Of a DNA stretch of 64,000 bases, positions 53,931-61,925 are shown one piece after another. The stretch's first letter is position 1. Each line of letters begins with the position of its first letter. A program made the translations under genes and the position numbers. Location: the NCBI RefSeq assembly GCF_000772955.1, contig NZ_JPVO01000049.1, positions 1-64,000 of the forward strand. The letters are read 5' to 3'. This stretch comes from Ureibacillus sinduriensis BLB-1 = JCM 15800. GTDB lineage: Bacteria; Bacillota; Bacilli; Bacillales_A; Planococcaceae. The notes beneath the pieces were generated by a model that was not told the origin of the DNA, did not search any database, and saw only the letters and a list, made by a program, of their open reading frames with translations.

Positions 53931-53976
53931 AAACTGCCAGATAAGTCTGTTCATGGACTCATCTGGCAGTTTTTAA
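53931..53976 (+). terminator. terminator after the aldo/keto reductase gene
   Basis: Perfect 12-bp stem AAACTGCCAGAT (53931-53942) with ATCTGGCAGTTT (53961-53972), an inner AAGTC/GGACT helix and T residues. Confidence 0.93.
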
Positions 53977-54004
53977 ATGTAAAAAGTGAGTGGAAAGATA
54001 AAGA

Positions 54005-54045
54005 TTGACGTATCATTTAACTAACACTACAATGAGTAATGTGAG
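54005..54045 (+). promoter_or_regulatory. promoter of the BlaI operon with overlapping operator
   Basis: TTGACG (54005-54010), 17 nt, TACAAT (54028-54033): a near-consensus sigma-A promoter. The -10 lies in CTAACACTACAATGAGTAATGT, whose left half (TAACACTACA) is the same as in the perfect dyad upstream of bdbD (55337-55351). This supports repression of its own operon by the BlaI-family protein. Confidence 0.75.
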
Positions 54046-54055
54046 GTGGGCATTG

Positions 54056-54478
54056 TTGAAAATTCGAAAATTTAATATACAAGAGAGCGGATTGAATCGT
54101 TTTTTTGGACCACTGGAATCCAAGATTATGGACATTCTGTGGTGCCAGGAAGATATGACGATCAAAGAGGTGCAGGCTATCCTGGAAAAAGAGAAACCTA
54201 CTAACTTTAACACTGTTATGACTGTTATGAATCGTTTAGTTGAAAAAGAAATATTGCAAAAAAAGCTTATTGGCAGATCATCTTATTATAAACCTGTCCA
54301 GTCAAGAGAAGAGTTCATTAATACCCAATCAAAAGAGATGACGCATGAACTGATGGATGAGTTTGGAAGTGTGGTTGTAAGCCATATGCTGGATGCGCTT
54401 GAAGAAGTTGACGATGCGCTTGTAAAAAAGCTAGAAATGAAAATCAAAGAATTGAAAAAGGAAAAAAATGATGAATAA
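54056..54478 (+). CDS. BlaI/MecI/CopY-family transcriptional repressor
   Basis: 140 residues. N-terminal winged helix (about 10-85; GPLESKIMDILW, MTIKEVQAIL, NTVMTVMNRLVEKEIL) and C-terminal dimerisation helices. Relatives repress target genes until cleaved by a BlaR1/MecR1 protease or released by Cu(I); the Cys-x-Cys copper site of CopY is absent. A TTG at 54056 with GAGGTGG upstream is preferred; the frame also runs up to 54005, which is the -35. The stop overlaps the M56 gene by 11 bp. Confidence 0.88.
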   Translation: MKIRKFNIQESGLNRFFGPLESKIMDILWCQEDMTIKEVQAILEKEKPTNFNTVMTVMNRLVEKEILQKKLIGRSSYYKPVQSREEFINTQSKEMTHELMDEFGSVVVSHMLDALEEVDDALVKKLEMKIKELKKEKNDE

Positions 54479-55319
54479 ACGTCAGTCTAAATCTATGTTT
54501 TACTTATCTTTATTAGTTTCTGGGTCAATTTTTATCCAAATGGGCCTATACTTAACTTCTTTGATTTCGGGTTCAAATTTGCGATTCAATATTTTTGAGG
54601 TATGTCATAATACGCTAAAATTAATAGGATTAACATCATTAACTTATGCAGTCGATATTTTGGTAATAGGCACTTTTCTATTTGCACTTTGGAAAATTGC
54701 TACACAGATTATCCAAACCGTTAAAATGAGACGCCGCCTGCAACAGTATAATTGCGAAAGCCTGACGAACAGATTCAATAATGAATACAAAAATAACGAT
54801 AAAAACTTCATGATTATTTCCTACCCTGTTCCAATTGCCATCACGATCGGTTTTTTATCACCAAAAATTATTCTATCAACGGGTCTATTAAACTTGTTAA
54901 GTGAAAAAGAGTTGGAAGCGGTAATCTATCATGAGATGTACCATCTGGACAATCATGATCCATTAAAGATCTTCCTAATGTCAATTAGTTCGATCACATT
55001 GCCTTATATACCAATTTTAAAATGGTTGAATGAGAAATACCGCGTAGTCCAAGAAGTGATGGCGGATGAGTTGGCGATAGAGAATCAGGAAACATCACTT
55101 CACATCGGCAGTGCACTATTAAAGATGCTAAAGGTAGGAAAGCTTGAGACTAAGTCGTTTGCGTATGCTTCTTTTGCGGAAACTTCTGTAAATTACAGAA
55201 TCGAATATATGTTAAATCCATTAAAAAGTAATCAAATCAAGGTACCTGTAAAAGTCGCAATGTGGTCGGTTTTTGTATTCAGTTTGATCAGTATCTTTTT
55301 TATTTACGCATTAGCGTAA
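54468..55319 (+). CDS. M56-family membrane metallopeptidase (BlaR1-like, no sensor domain)
   Basis: 283 residues. Two N-terminal TM helices (about 12-34 and 58-82), a cytoplasmic gluzincin domain with HEMYH (His155, Glu156, His159) and the third ligand Glu201 in ADELA, and a final TM helix (about 262-281). BlaR1 and MecR1 have an additional extracellular penicillin-binding domain of about 250 residues; here the protein ends after the last helix, so it cannot sense beta-lactam in the known way. It probably cleaves the co-encoded repressor in response to another signal. Its stop codon lies within a terminator hairpin. Confidence 0.88.
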   Translation: MMNKRQSKSMFYLSLLVSGSIFIQMGLYLTSLISGSNLRFNIFEVCHNTLKLIGLTSLTYAVDILVIGTFLFALWKIATQIIQTVKMRRRLQQYNCESLTNRFNNEYKNNDKNFMIISYPVPIAITIGFLSPKIILSTGLLNLLSEKELEAVIYHEMYHLDNHDPLKIFLMSISSITLPYIPILKWLNEKYRVVQEVMADELAIENQETSLHIGSALLKMLKVGKLETKSFAYASFAETSVNYRIEYMLNPLKSNQIKVPVKVAMWSVFVFSLISIFFIYALA

Positions 55320-55326
55320 ATTTTTT
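55303..55326 (+). terminator. terminator overlapping the M56 stop codon
   Basis: TTTACGC (55303-55309), loop ATTA, GCGTAAA (55314-55320), then six Ts. It separates the regulator pair from the thiol-redox genes, which must therefore have their own promoter. Confidence 0.8.
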
Positions 55327-55336
55327 ACCCATTAAC

Positions 55337-55351
55337 ACTACAGTGTGTAGT
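55337..55351. promoter_or_regulatory. BlaI-type operator upstream of bdbD
   Basis: ACTACA-GTG-TGTAGT, a perfect 6-bp inverted repeat with a 3-bp centre, has the TACA...TGTA core of BlaI/MecI operators. It lies 20 bp before the bdbD start and shares TTAACACTACA with the blaI-like promoter. Confidence 0.8.
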
Positions 55352-55370
55352 TTGGAAGGAGCTTTTAAAT

Positions 55371-56012
55371 ATGTCTAAGAAAATATTTTGGATTGTTGGG
55401 ATCATCGCTGCTTGTATCATCGGAATAATAGTTCTGACGGATGCCAGTCAAGAAAAAGCAGAGATTGATTATGCAAATCAACCGTTTATGGGGGATGAAA
55501 ATGCACCTGTGGAAATCATTGAATTTGGGGACTATAAATGCCCGCATTGCGGCGAGTTCAATAATTCAATGGTGCCGTTTATAAAAGAGGAATTTGTTGA
55601 TACGGGTAAGGCAAAGTTCTATTTTATGAATTATGCTTTTATAGCTGTGGATTCTTCAATGGCCGCTCTTTTTGCAGAAACAGTATATGAAGAGCTTGGC
55701 AACGAAATGTTCTGGGAGTTTCATGACTTGCTGTTTGCGAACCAAGCAACTGCAGATGGACTAGAAAATTTCATGGATGAAGACTTTTTAACAACAATCC
55801 TATCGAAAATAGCGAGCGAGGAAGAGCTAAAACAAGTAGGTGAGGCATTCAGCAAGAATCAAGCTGATGCACTTTTGGATAAAGACATGGAAATGGCAAA
55901 AAATCTGGGAGTCAATTCAACACCGGCCATATTTATTGGTGGAAAGAAGTTTGAGGGAATGACAATGGATGATTTTGCGGACATGGTAGAGGAAGCTGCA
56001 AATGATCAATAA
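55371..56012 (+). CDS. bdbD: thiol-disulfide oxidoreductase BdbD-like (DsbA family)
   Basis: 213 residues. N-terminal membrane anchor (about 4-23), then a thioredoxin fold with inserted helices and active site CPHC (GDYKCPHCGEF), and cis-Pro loop STPAIFIGG. It introduces disulfides into exported proteins at the outer face of the membrane. It overlaps bdbC by 11 bp, its redox partner. RBS GGAAGGAGC. Preceded by a BlaI-type operator. Confidence 0.9.
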   Translation: MSKKIFWIVGIIAACIIGIIVLTDASQEKAEIDYANQPFMGDENAPVEIIEFGDYKCPHCGEFNNSMVPFIKEEFVDTGKAKFYFMNYAFIAVDSSMAALFAETVYEELGNEMFWEFHDLLFANQATADGLENFMDEDFLTTILSKIASEEELKQVGEAFSKNQADALLDKDMEMAKNLGVNSTPAIFIGGKKFEGMTMDDFADMVEEAANDQ

Positions 56013-56406
56013 ACCACTTTTTCTCGCTTGGATTACCGCTATTACTGCAATGGGAGGAAGTTTATTTTTCAGTGAACAAATGAAGTTTGTTCCTTGTACT
56101 CTTTGCTGGTATCAGCGAATTTTAATGTATCCCTTGGTTATTCTGCTAGGAATGGCTTTTTACCGTAATGATAGAAATATCTATCAATATATCTTGCCAA
56201 TATCAGTTATTGGAGTCATTTTGTCCGGTTATCATTATGCTTTGCAGAAGATTCCCTCCTTGGGTGAATTTAGCGCGTGTACAAACGGTGTTCCTTGCTC
56301 AGGTCAATACATTAACTGGTTTGGTTTTATCACAATACCATTTTTATCATTTACTGCATTTATCATCATCACTATATCCATGGTCATGTTATGGAGACGT
56401 AAATAA
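56002..56406 (+). CDS. bdbC: quinone-dependent oxidase BdbC-like (DsbB family), copy 1
   Basis: 134 residues with four TM helices. The quinone-side pair is CTLC (VPCTLCWYQRILMYP) and the second pair is the spaced Cys of SACTNGVPC. It reoxidises BdbD and passes electrons to menaquinone. Coupled to bdbD by overlap. A second copy lies at 58439-58867. Confidence 0.92.
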   Translation: MINKPLFLAWITAITAMGGSLFFSEQMKFVPCTLCWYQRILMYPLVILLGMAFYRNDRNIYQYILPISVIGVILSGYHYALQKIPSLGEFSACTNGVPCSGQYINWFGFITIPFLSFTAFIIITISMVMLWRRK

Positions 56407-56440
56407 TTATATTTGATCATAATAGAAAGGATCCGCGCGA

Positions 56441-56983
56441 ATGAACGATAAAAAGAAAAAAAGGTCGATCGTTAGGTCTTTAATTCTACTTGTGCTATTT
56501 GGGGCAATAGTTTTTACTGTTTTCTCCAGTTCTACTAAAGAGAAAGTAGAGATGCTGCAAGTCGGGGACGAAGCACCAGATTTTGAATTAGTAGACTTAA
56601 ATGGTGAAAAACATAGGTTATCGGAATATGCAGGGCAAGGATTATTCTTGAATTTTTGGGGAACATGGTGTGAACCTTGTAAGAGGGAATTCCCGATTAT
56701 TGATCGGAAATATCAAGAATATCGAAATCAAGGTGTACAAGTCTTGGCGGTAAATATCGCGGAATCTGACTTTGCGGTTCGAAATTATATTGAGAGCAAA
56801 GAATTAACTTTCCCTGTTGTGATCGATAAAGAAAAAAGCGTGATGAACGCCTATAATATCAAGCCATTGCCCACTACTTTTTTAATTAACCCTGATGGAG
56901 AAATAATAAAAATTATAACAGGAGAAATGAATGAGACAATGGTTCAACAATATATGGAACTGATCAAGCCAGAAAATATATAA
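56441..56983 (+). CDS. ResA/TlpA-like membrane-anchored thioredoxin
   Basis: 180 residues. N-terminal anchor (about 10-28), then an AhpC/TSA-type thioredoxin fold with APDFELVDLNG, active site WCEPC (NFWGTWCEPCKREFP) and the cis-Pro KPLPTTFLI. ResA reduces apocytochrome c in B. subtilis; CcdA and ResB/C genes are absent here, so a different extracellular reductant or thiol role is possible. RBS AAAGGAT. It follows bdbC after 34 bp and ends the operon. Confidence 0.85.
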   Translation: MNDKKKKRSIVRSLILLVLFGAIVFTVFSSSTKEKVEMLQVGDEAPDFELVDLNGEKHRLSEYAGQGLFLNFWGTWCEPCKREFPIIDRKYQEYRNQGVQVLAVNIAESDFAVRNYIESKELTFPVVIDKEKSVMNAYNIKPLPTTFLINPDGEIIKIITGEMNETMVQQYMELIKPENI

Positions 56984-56994
56984 AGATAAACGAG

Positions 56995-57046
56995 AAAGAG
57001 TCCCTTTTCGTGTGAGCACCTTGCCACCGAAAAGAGACTCTTTTTT
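56995..57046 (+). terminator. terminator of the bdbD-bdbC-resA-like operon
   Basis: AAAGAGTCCCTTTTCG (56995-57010) pairs with CGAAAAGAGACTCTTT (57029-57044) with one mismatch; T run follows. Confidence 0.93.
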
Positions 57047-57053
57047 GACTTCT

Positions 57054-57890
57054 TTATTTATCCACTACAGTAACCAGCTTATTTAGAAATGGATGCTCGA
57101 ATTCCAATTGGATGGCATGTAATTCATAGTCCCCTGAAGCTGTTTGTCGCGCATTATACATTGTGTCACCCACAATTGGATGGCCAATGTGGGACATGTG
57201 CACACGGATTTGATGTGTGCGGCCGGTTTCTAGTATTAAATGAACCAAGCATGTACTCTTAAAACGTTTGACCACTTCAAAGTGGGTGATGGCATGCTGT
57301 CCGGATGAGGAAACGACACGGCGAGTAGCATGGTGGCGGTCTTTTCCTATGGAAGCATTGATTGTCCCATTTTCTTGGCGGATGTTTCCTTGCACTTCTG
57401 CTTCATAAGTTCGAATGATCGATTTTTCCTCAATCATGCGGTCGAAAATTGACTTCGCAATCGGATGCTTTGCAACTAGCAATAAACCCTTCGTCCCCAG
57501 GTCCAAGCGATGAACATGCTCCGCATAGTGACCACCATTCTCTTTAATATGAGCCATTACATGATTCATGCAAGTGTCCACATCATATTCGTCATTGGGA
57601 TGGGTCGCCATTCCTTTTGGTTTTGAAACAATTAGACAATGCTCATCCTCGTATTGGATTGTCAATTCACAGTTGACGGTCGGTTTGTAATTTGAGGCTG
57701 GTACATGAAATTTGAAATTTAGTATCGTCTCGGCTTTCAATGGATCTTTCCATAATACAGGAGAACCGTCTGATAGCGTTATTGCTTTTGCCATACGTAG
57801 TTCATGTACAATTTTTTTTCCAAGACGCCATTTTTCCCGCAATAATTCTTCTACAGTTAGTCCTTCTTGCACGATTTCATATTGAAACAT
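57054..57890 (-). CDS. RluA/RluD-family pseudouridine synthase
   Basis: 278 residues. An S4-like N-terminal part, then the pseudouridylate synthase core with HVHRLDLGTKGLLLVAK carrying the catalytic Asp (family consensus HRLDxxTSG, here TKG) and LETGRTHQIRVHM. It isomerises uridines in rRNA or tRNA; the target is not deducible. ATG 57890 with GGAGGG is chosen instead of the start 54 bp upstream. Confidence 0.9.
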   Translation of the reverse strand: MFQYEIVQEGLTVEELLREKWRLGKKIVHELRMAKAITLSDGSPVLWKDPLKAETILNFKFHVPASNYKPTVNCELTIQYEDEHCLIVSKPKGMATHPNDEYDVDTCMNHVMAHIKENGGHYAEHVHRLDLGTKGLLLVAKHPIAKSIFDRMIEEKSIIRTYEAEVQGNIRQENGTINASIGKDRHHATRRVVSSSGQHAITHFEVVKRFKSTCLVHLILETGRTHQIRVHMSHIGHPIVGDTMYNARQTASGDYELHAIQLEFEHPFLNKLVTVVDK

Positions 57891-57909
57891 ATTTTCCCTC
57901 CAAAATAAG

Positions 57910-57941
57910 AATAATCGTGTCCAAAAATGAACACGATTATT
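57910..57941 (-). terminator. terminator of the bdbC copy 2/thioredoxin operon
   Basis: AATAATCGTGT (57910-57920) with ACACGATTATT (57931-57941), 11 bp perfect, followed on the minus strand by CTTATTTT. Confidence 0.8.
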
Positions 57942-57968
57942 CATTACTTATTTATAATCTTCATTAGC

Positions 57969-58442
57969 TTATGATTTGACTTGCTCCAGAAAATCATAAA
58001 TGACATCAGTATCTTTAGAATAATCCCCAACGATGCGATTTACTTCTTTGCCATCTTCAAAGTAGATTAAAGTAGGGGTTGCTTCTACATTATAATCATC
58101 CCAACCTTGCTCATATTCTAGAACATTATATTGATCGATTTGTACGCCTACTTCGCTAGCGATAGGCATAAGAGCAGGTGTCATTGCCTGGCAATGTACA
58201 CATGTAGGGCTGAACATATAAGCAACTACAGGCTCACCAGAATCAATTTTTTCTTTCAGGGCTTCCGGCAAGATGATGTTTTGGTAATTTTCATCATCTA
58301 GTAAATCGATTGTGGATTGGTTCAGTTTATCTGTACCGTAAGGATTTCCTTCTAATTTATCTTCATTGGCTAAATTAGTAAGGATAATAATAGCAGCAAA
58401 AAGTACAACGACGATTGCGCCGATAATTCCCAATTTTTTCAT
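57969..58442 (-). CDS. membrane-anchored thioredoxin-like protein
   Basis: 157 residues. N-terminal TM anchor (about 4-24), then a thioredoxin fold with CVHC (MFSPTCVHCQAMTP) and cis-Pro EATPTLIYF. CxHC with His favours an oxidase or isomerase, as in DsbA-like proteins. It overlaps the second bdbC by four bases (ATGA), so the two form an oxidase/partner pair. Confidence 0.87.
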   Translation of the reverse strand: MKKLGIIGAIVVVLFAAIIILTNLANEDKLEGNPYGTDKLNQSTIDLLDDENYQNIILPEALKEKIDSGEPVVAYMFSPTCVHCQAMTPALMPIASEVGVQIDQYNVLEYEQGWDDYNVEATPTLIYFEDGKEVNRIVGDYSKDTDVIYDFLEQVKS

Positions 58443-58867
58443 AGTTTTTCTCCCTTCATAACTTTTATCATATAGAAACTAGTAATAGCGATTAATAGAA
58501 AGGCTACACCGGCTAAAAATGGTATGGTAATAAAGCCAAACATATTAATATATTCTCCCGTACATGGAACTCGTCCACAAGCAGGAGCCGATTCAGTTAA
58601 GAAGTCAAGCTTTTGAATACCATAATGATAAAGGGAGATTGCACCGCCTATGCATGAAAAAACGGCAGTCGTGACTGCGATACGTGCATTTTTTTGTATG
58701 TAGGCCACGGTTGTCATTAACAAAATCGGATACATAAGAATACGTTGATACCAGCATAATTCGCATGGTTCATAGCTGCGGATTTCGGAAAAATAGAGGG
58801 AACCGAGCGTTGCTATTAATGACACTAGCCATATAAAAAGCAAACTATTCTCAAGTTGTTTTTTCAT
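58439..58867 (-). CDS. bdbC: quinone-dependent oxidase BdbC-like (DsbB family), copy 2
   Basis: 142 residues, four TM helices, with CELC (YEPCELCWYQRILMYP) and ACGRVPC as the two redox pairs. It is clearly related to the copy at 56002-56406 (shared LCWYQRILMYP and NxFGFITIPFL). RBS AGGAGA before ATG 58867. Its partner is the CVHC thioredoxin downstream. This duplicates the thiol-oxidation function within 3 kb on the other strand. Confidence 0.92.
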   Translation of the reverse strand: MKKQLENSLLFIWLVSLIATLGSLYFSEIRSYEPCELCWYQRILMYPILLMTTVAYIQKNARIAVTTAVFSCIGGAISLYHYGIQKLDFLTESAPACGRVPCTGEYINMFGFITIPFLAGVAFLLIAITSFYMIKVMKGEKL

Positions 58868-58997
58868 TTAGCATCTCCTATAATCAAACTCTCTTGCAAT
58901 TTTGATTATAATTTGTTCCCAATTAGAAGTAAATTATTTTGAATTTAAAATATTTTAATAATAGCACCGTCTAATATATGCTCTATTATCGACTTGA

Positions 58998-59624
58998 CTA
59001 TAAAAAGCTTGAATAACGAAGCATGTATTTCAGGTCCACTTCTAAATGTCTCCTCATTAATTCAGAAGCAAGCTCACCATTCCTTGCGGCAATTGCTCTA
59101 TATATCTCTTCATGATCCTCATATAATAGCGGCCTCATATTTTTCACTAGAGAATGTCTATATAAACTTAAAATAGCATTCTTTTTTTGCAATTCTGCTA
59201 TCATTACAGGGTTGCAGCACTCTGATACGATGAGGTCGTGGAATTTTTTGTTTGCGCTTACAATTTCATCGACAGTACCTTGTTTGGACTCTTTCATGGC
59301 TTGCTTTAACTGGCTCAATTTTTCCTTTGACATATTTTGAGCCGCATTTTTTGCAGCATAGCTTTCAATTAAAGTGATGAATTCTGATGCGTAAATTAAA
59401 TCATCCTTTGTGGGCTTGTAAACTCGTCTGTTCTTGATTAAACCTTCTTGTTCAAGATGGCGAATAGCTTCTCTAATGGGTGTTCGACTTACTCCAATTT
59501 TTTCGGCTAATCGTTCTTCTACAAGCTTTACACCCCCAGTTAATTCACCGCTTACTATCAAATTCCTAATTGATTCATAGGCTAAGCGATAGGCATTGGA
59601 GGTGCCCGGACTTGCTACTTGCAT
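58998..59624 (-). CDS. GntR-family (FadR/FCD) regulator
   Basis: 208 residues. N-terminal winged HTH (about 12-72; LAEKIGVSRTPIREAIRHLEQEGLI) and a C-terminal all-helical FCD ligand domain with FHDLIVSECCNPVM and the metal-site His in EDHEEIYRAI and RRHLEVD. Regulators of this class respond to small organic acids. No catabolic target gene is adjacent, so its regulon is unknown. RBS AAGGGGGAG. Confidence 0.88.
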   Translation of the reverse strand: MQVASPGTSNAYRLAYESIRNLIVSGELTGGVKLVEERLAEKIGVSRTPIREAIRHLEQEGLIKNRRVYKPTKDDLIYASEFITLIESYAAKNAAQNMSKEKLSQLKQAMKESKQGTVDEIVSANKKFHDLIVSECCNPVMIAELQKKNAILSLYRHSLVKNMRPLLYEDHEEIYRAIAARNGELASELMRRHLEVDLKYMLRYSSFL

Positions 59625-59837
59625 TCATACTCCCCCTTGCAAATATATAATCGTTTCTATTATACACTTAAAGCAACCTAGTTTTATTAAATTTCCTTAA
59701 ACTTTTTTAGGAAAAAATGACAGTATTTCATTCAAAAGTATGAGAAGCATCCGCATGCGATATTGTGCTATTCAATGATATGATAGTTTGTATAAAAACA
59801 GTTAAAGTTGTCCGTAAAACCTTGTTGGATTTACTAA

Positions 59838-60995
59838 ATGAAACTAAGATTCAAGGGACTATTGCGAGGTGTAAAAAGCTTGTCCGTTAATGATCATTCA
59901 AATATAACAATTCTAAAAGAAATCGCGGAATTATTAAACGAAGAAACCGATTTGATCCCAATGTTAAAGGGTGCTTTAGGCAAGTTTATAAAGGGCACGA
60001 ATTTTGAAACGGGTTGGATTTTTTTTATCAATGAAAAAGGGAAAATCGAGTTGGTGGCCCAAGAAAGCTTACCGGAAGCGCTTAGCTACAACAATTGCCA
60101 ACATCTACAAAAAGGTGGCTGTTGGTGTGTATCCCGTTATAGGAATAATGAACTAAAAAAGGCATCCAATATTATTGAGTGCCAAAGAATCGAGACAGCA
60201 ATTGAGTCGAACACAGGGGACAATGAAAATATCACACATCATGCAACTGTCCCACTTCAATCCGGTGATGAACGCTTTGGAATTTTAAATGTCGCTTCCC
60301 CCAACACAACCAAATTTACAGATGAAGAACTAGAATTACTGGAGTCGGTGGCGTTTCAAATGGGCTCGGCAATCAAGCGTATCAATCTTACAAAACAGGA
60401 ACAAGAAGTCGCCCTCGTACGGGAAAGAAATCGTTTTGCAAGAGATTTGCATGATTCTGTTAATCAGTTGTTGTTCTCTGTAACGCTAACTGCCCGTGCA
60501 GGAATGGAGATGAGTGAAACTGCCGAGATCAAGGAGACATTTAAAGAAATCCAGCAGCTAACACAGTCCGCATTGACCGAAATGAGGGCGCTTATTTGGC
60601 AATTACGTCCGAAAGGGTTGGAGAGCGGGCTAATTGAGGCGATCAAAGCGTATTCAGAAATGTTGAATATTAAATTATCTGTCAATGTCTCGGGTGTCAT
60701 CCAGTTTCCATCACGCGTTGAAGAAACACTGTTCCGCATAACCCAGGAAGCGTTAAATAATGTACGTAAGCATGCGGGGGTACAAGATGCCACCATCTAT
60801 ATTACCGTTACGCCGAAAGATATCATGCTGGTCATAAAGGACGAGGGAAGAGGGTTTGTTATAGAGCCCGAAAGAAGTCTTCCTTCAATCGGATTGCAAT
60901 CTATCAAAGACCGTGCAGCCACACTTGGAGGATCAGCCGATTGGGTAAGTGAAATTGGGAAAGGGACGGAACTATTAATCCGTTTACCATATTAG
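59838..60995 (+). CDS. GAF-domain sensor histidine kinase (NarX/LiaS class)
   Basis: 385 residues, no TM helix, so cytoplasmic. GAF domain (about 25-180) with four closely placed cysteines: Cys87, Cys95, Cys97 and Cys115 (NNCQHLQKGGCWCV, NIIECQ), a pattern suited to a metal or Fe-S centre. Then HisKA_3 with ARDLHDSVNQLLFS (His205) and HATPase_c with RITQEALNNVRKHA and DEGRGF. Redox or gas sensing is a plausible guess. The start lacks an obvious RBS. It is followed 10 bp later by its regulator. Confidence 0.88.
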   Translation: MKLRFKGLLRGVKSLSVNDHSNITILKEIAELLNEETDLIPMLKGALGKFIKGTNFETGWIFFINEKGKIELVAQESLPEALSYNNCQHLQKGGCWCVSRYRNNELKKASNIIECQRIETAIESNTGDNENITHHATVPLQSGDERFGILNVASPNTTKFTDEELELLESVAFQMGSAIKRINLTKQEQEVALVRERNRFARDLHDSVNQLLFSVTLTARAGMEMSETAEIKETFKEIQQLTQSALTEMRALIWQLRPKGLESGLIEAIKAYSEMLNIKLSVNVSGVIQFPSRVEETLFRITQEALNNVRKHAGVQDATIYITVTPKDIMLVIKDEGRGFVIEPERSLPSIGLQSIKDRAATLGGSADWVSEIGKGTELLIRLPY

Positions 60996-61005
60996 GGGGG
61001 ATAAC

Positions 61006-61656
61006 ATGATTCGAGTTTTAATTGCGGATGACCATCATGTCGTTCGGCGCGGGTTGCTTTTTTTCCTGAAAACGCAGAAGGATATCGAAGTAATAGGGGA
61101 AGCGAAAAATGGAATAGAAGCCGTCGAACTTGTTGATGCTTTGCAACCCGATATTGTACTAATGGATTTAGTCATGCCGGACATGGACGGAATTCAAGCA
61201 ACCAAAAAAATAAAAGGGAAATGGCCACAAGTTCATATTTTAATGTTGACTAGCTTTTCGGATAAAGATCATGTGTTGCCTGCCATTGAGGCGGGAGCTG
61301 CAGGGTATCAATTAAAGGATATAGAACCGGATGAATTGGTCAATTCCATTCGGCAAATCATTAGTGGAGAAAATATTATACATCCGGCAGCAACCACTCA
61401 ATTGGAAGAAACACTTCGCGAAGAAGAGAATTTACCCCACGTTAAAAATGCACTAACACCAAGGGAAAGAGACGTACTAGCGGAGCTGACGAAAGGGAAA
61501 AGTAACCGGGAAATTGCTTCGTCTTTGTTTGTTACGGAAAAGACTGTTAAAACACATATTTCCAATATTTTTACAAAGCTGGAGGTTCAAGACCGTACGC
61601 AAGCTGCTCTTTATGCAGTGAAGCATGGGCTAACAGAAGGAAGCGGTATGCAATGA
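61006..61656 (+). CDS. NarL/LuxR-family response regulator
   Basis: 216 residues. Receiver with Asp54 (LMDLVMP) and a C-terminal LuxR HTH (LTPRERDVLAELTKGKSNREIA, TVKTHISNIFTKL). Partner of the upstream GAF kinase. RBS AGGGGGGA before ATG 61006. No flanking target gene is evident. Confidence 0.92.
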   Translation: MIRVLIADDHHVVRRGLLFFLKTQKDIEVIGEAKNGIEAVELVDALQPDIVLMDLVMPDMDGIQATKKIKGKWPQVHILMLTSFSDKDHVLPAIEAGAAGYQLKDIEPDELVNSIRQIISGENIIHPAATTQLEETLREEENLPHVKNALTPRERDVLAELTKGKSNREIASSLFVTEKTVKTHISNIFTKLEVQDRTQAALYAVKHGLTEGSGMQ

Positions 61657-61869
61657 CTGCAAAGGCTGCGATAAACGGGGAGGCTGGGACATGAGGCAGA
61701 TCTTTTTACTATTAACATTCTTACAGATTGTCGTTTGAATGAATGGGAGGAGATTTGTTAACAGTCCTAGCGAATGTAACTCGTGACCAATAAGAATGGA
61801 TAGAACAGTTAATAGTCTGAGAAACGGATTGCCAAACATTGTAAGGCTCACATCAGCATTTTTCTAAAT
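61657..61869. other. degenerate intergenic repeat remnant
   Basis: The spacer carries GGAGGCTGGGACATGAGGC near 61679 and AGTTAATAGTCTGAGAAACGG near 61810, the look of a worn dispersed repeat. It partly resembles the element at 34531-34656 (AGTCTGAG). No coding frame. Confidence 0.35.
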
Positions 61870-61897
61870 AAAAAAGCAGCCTCTTTGACAGGCTGCG
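61870..61897 (-). terminator. terminator of the cation-efflux gene
   Basis: GCAGCCT (61876-61882) pairs with AGGCTGC (61890-61896); on the minus strand it is followed by TTTTTTA. Confidence 0.85.
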
Positions 61898-61925
61898 TAT
61901 CCTAAACTAGAAAAAACGATTCATG

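Noticed and set aside
54056..55319. Beta-lactam resistance regulator pair (BlaI/BlaR1)
   Set aside because: The M56 protein ends without a penicillin-binding sensor domain and there is no beta-lactamase or PBP2a gene; the neighbours are thiol-redox genes.
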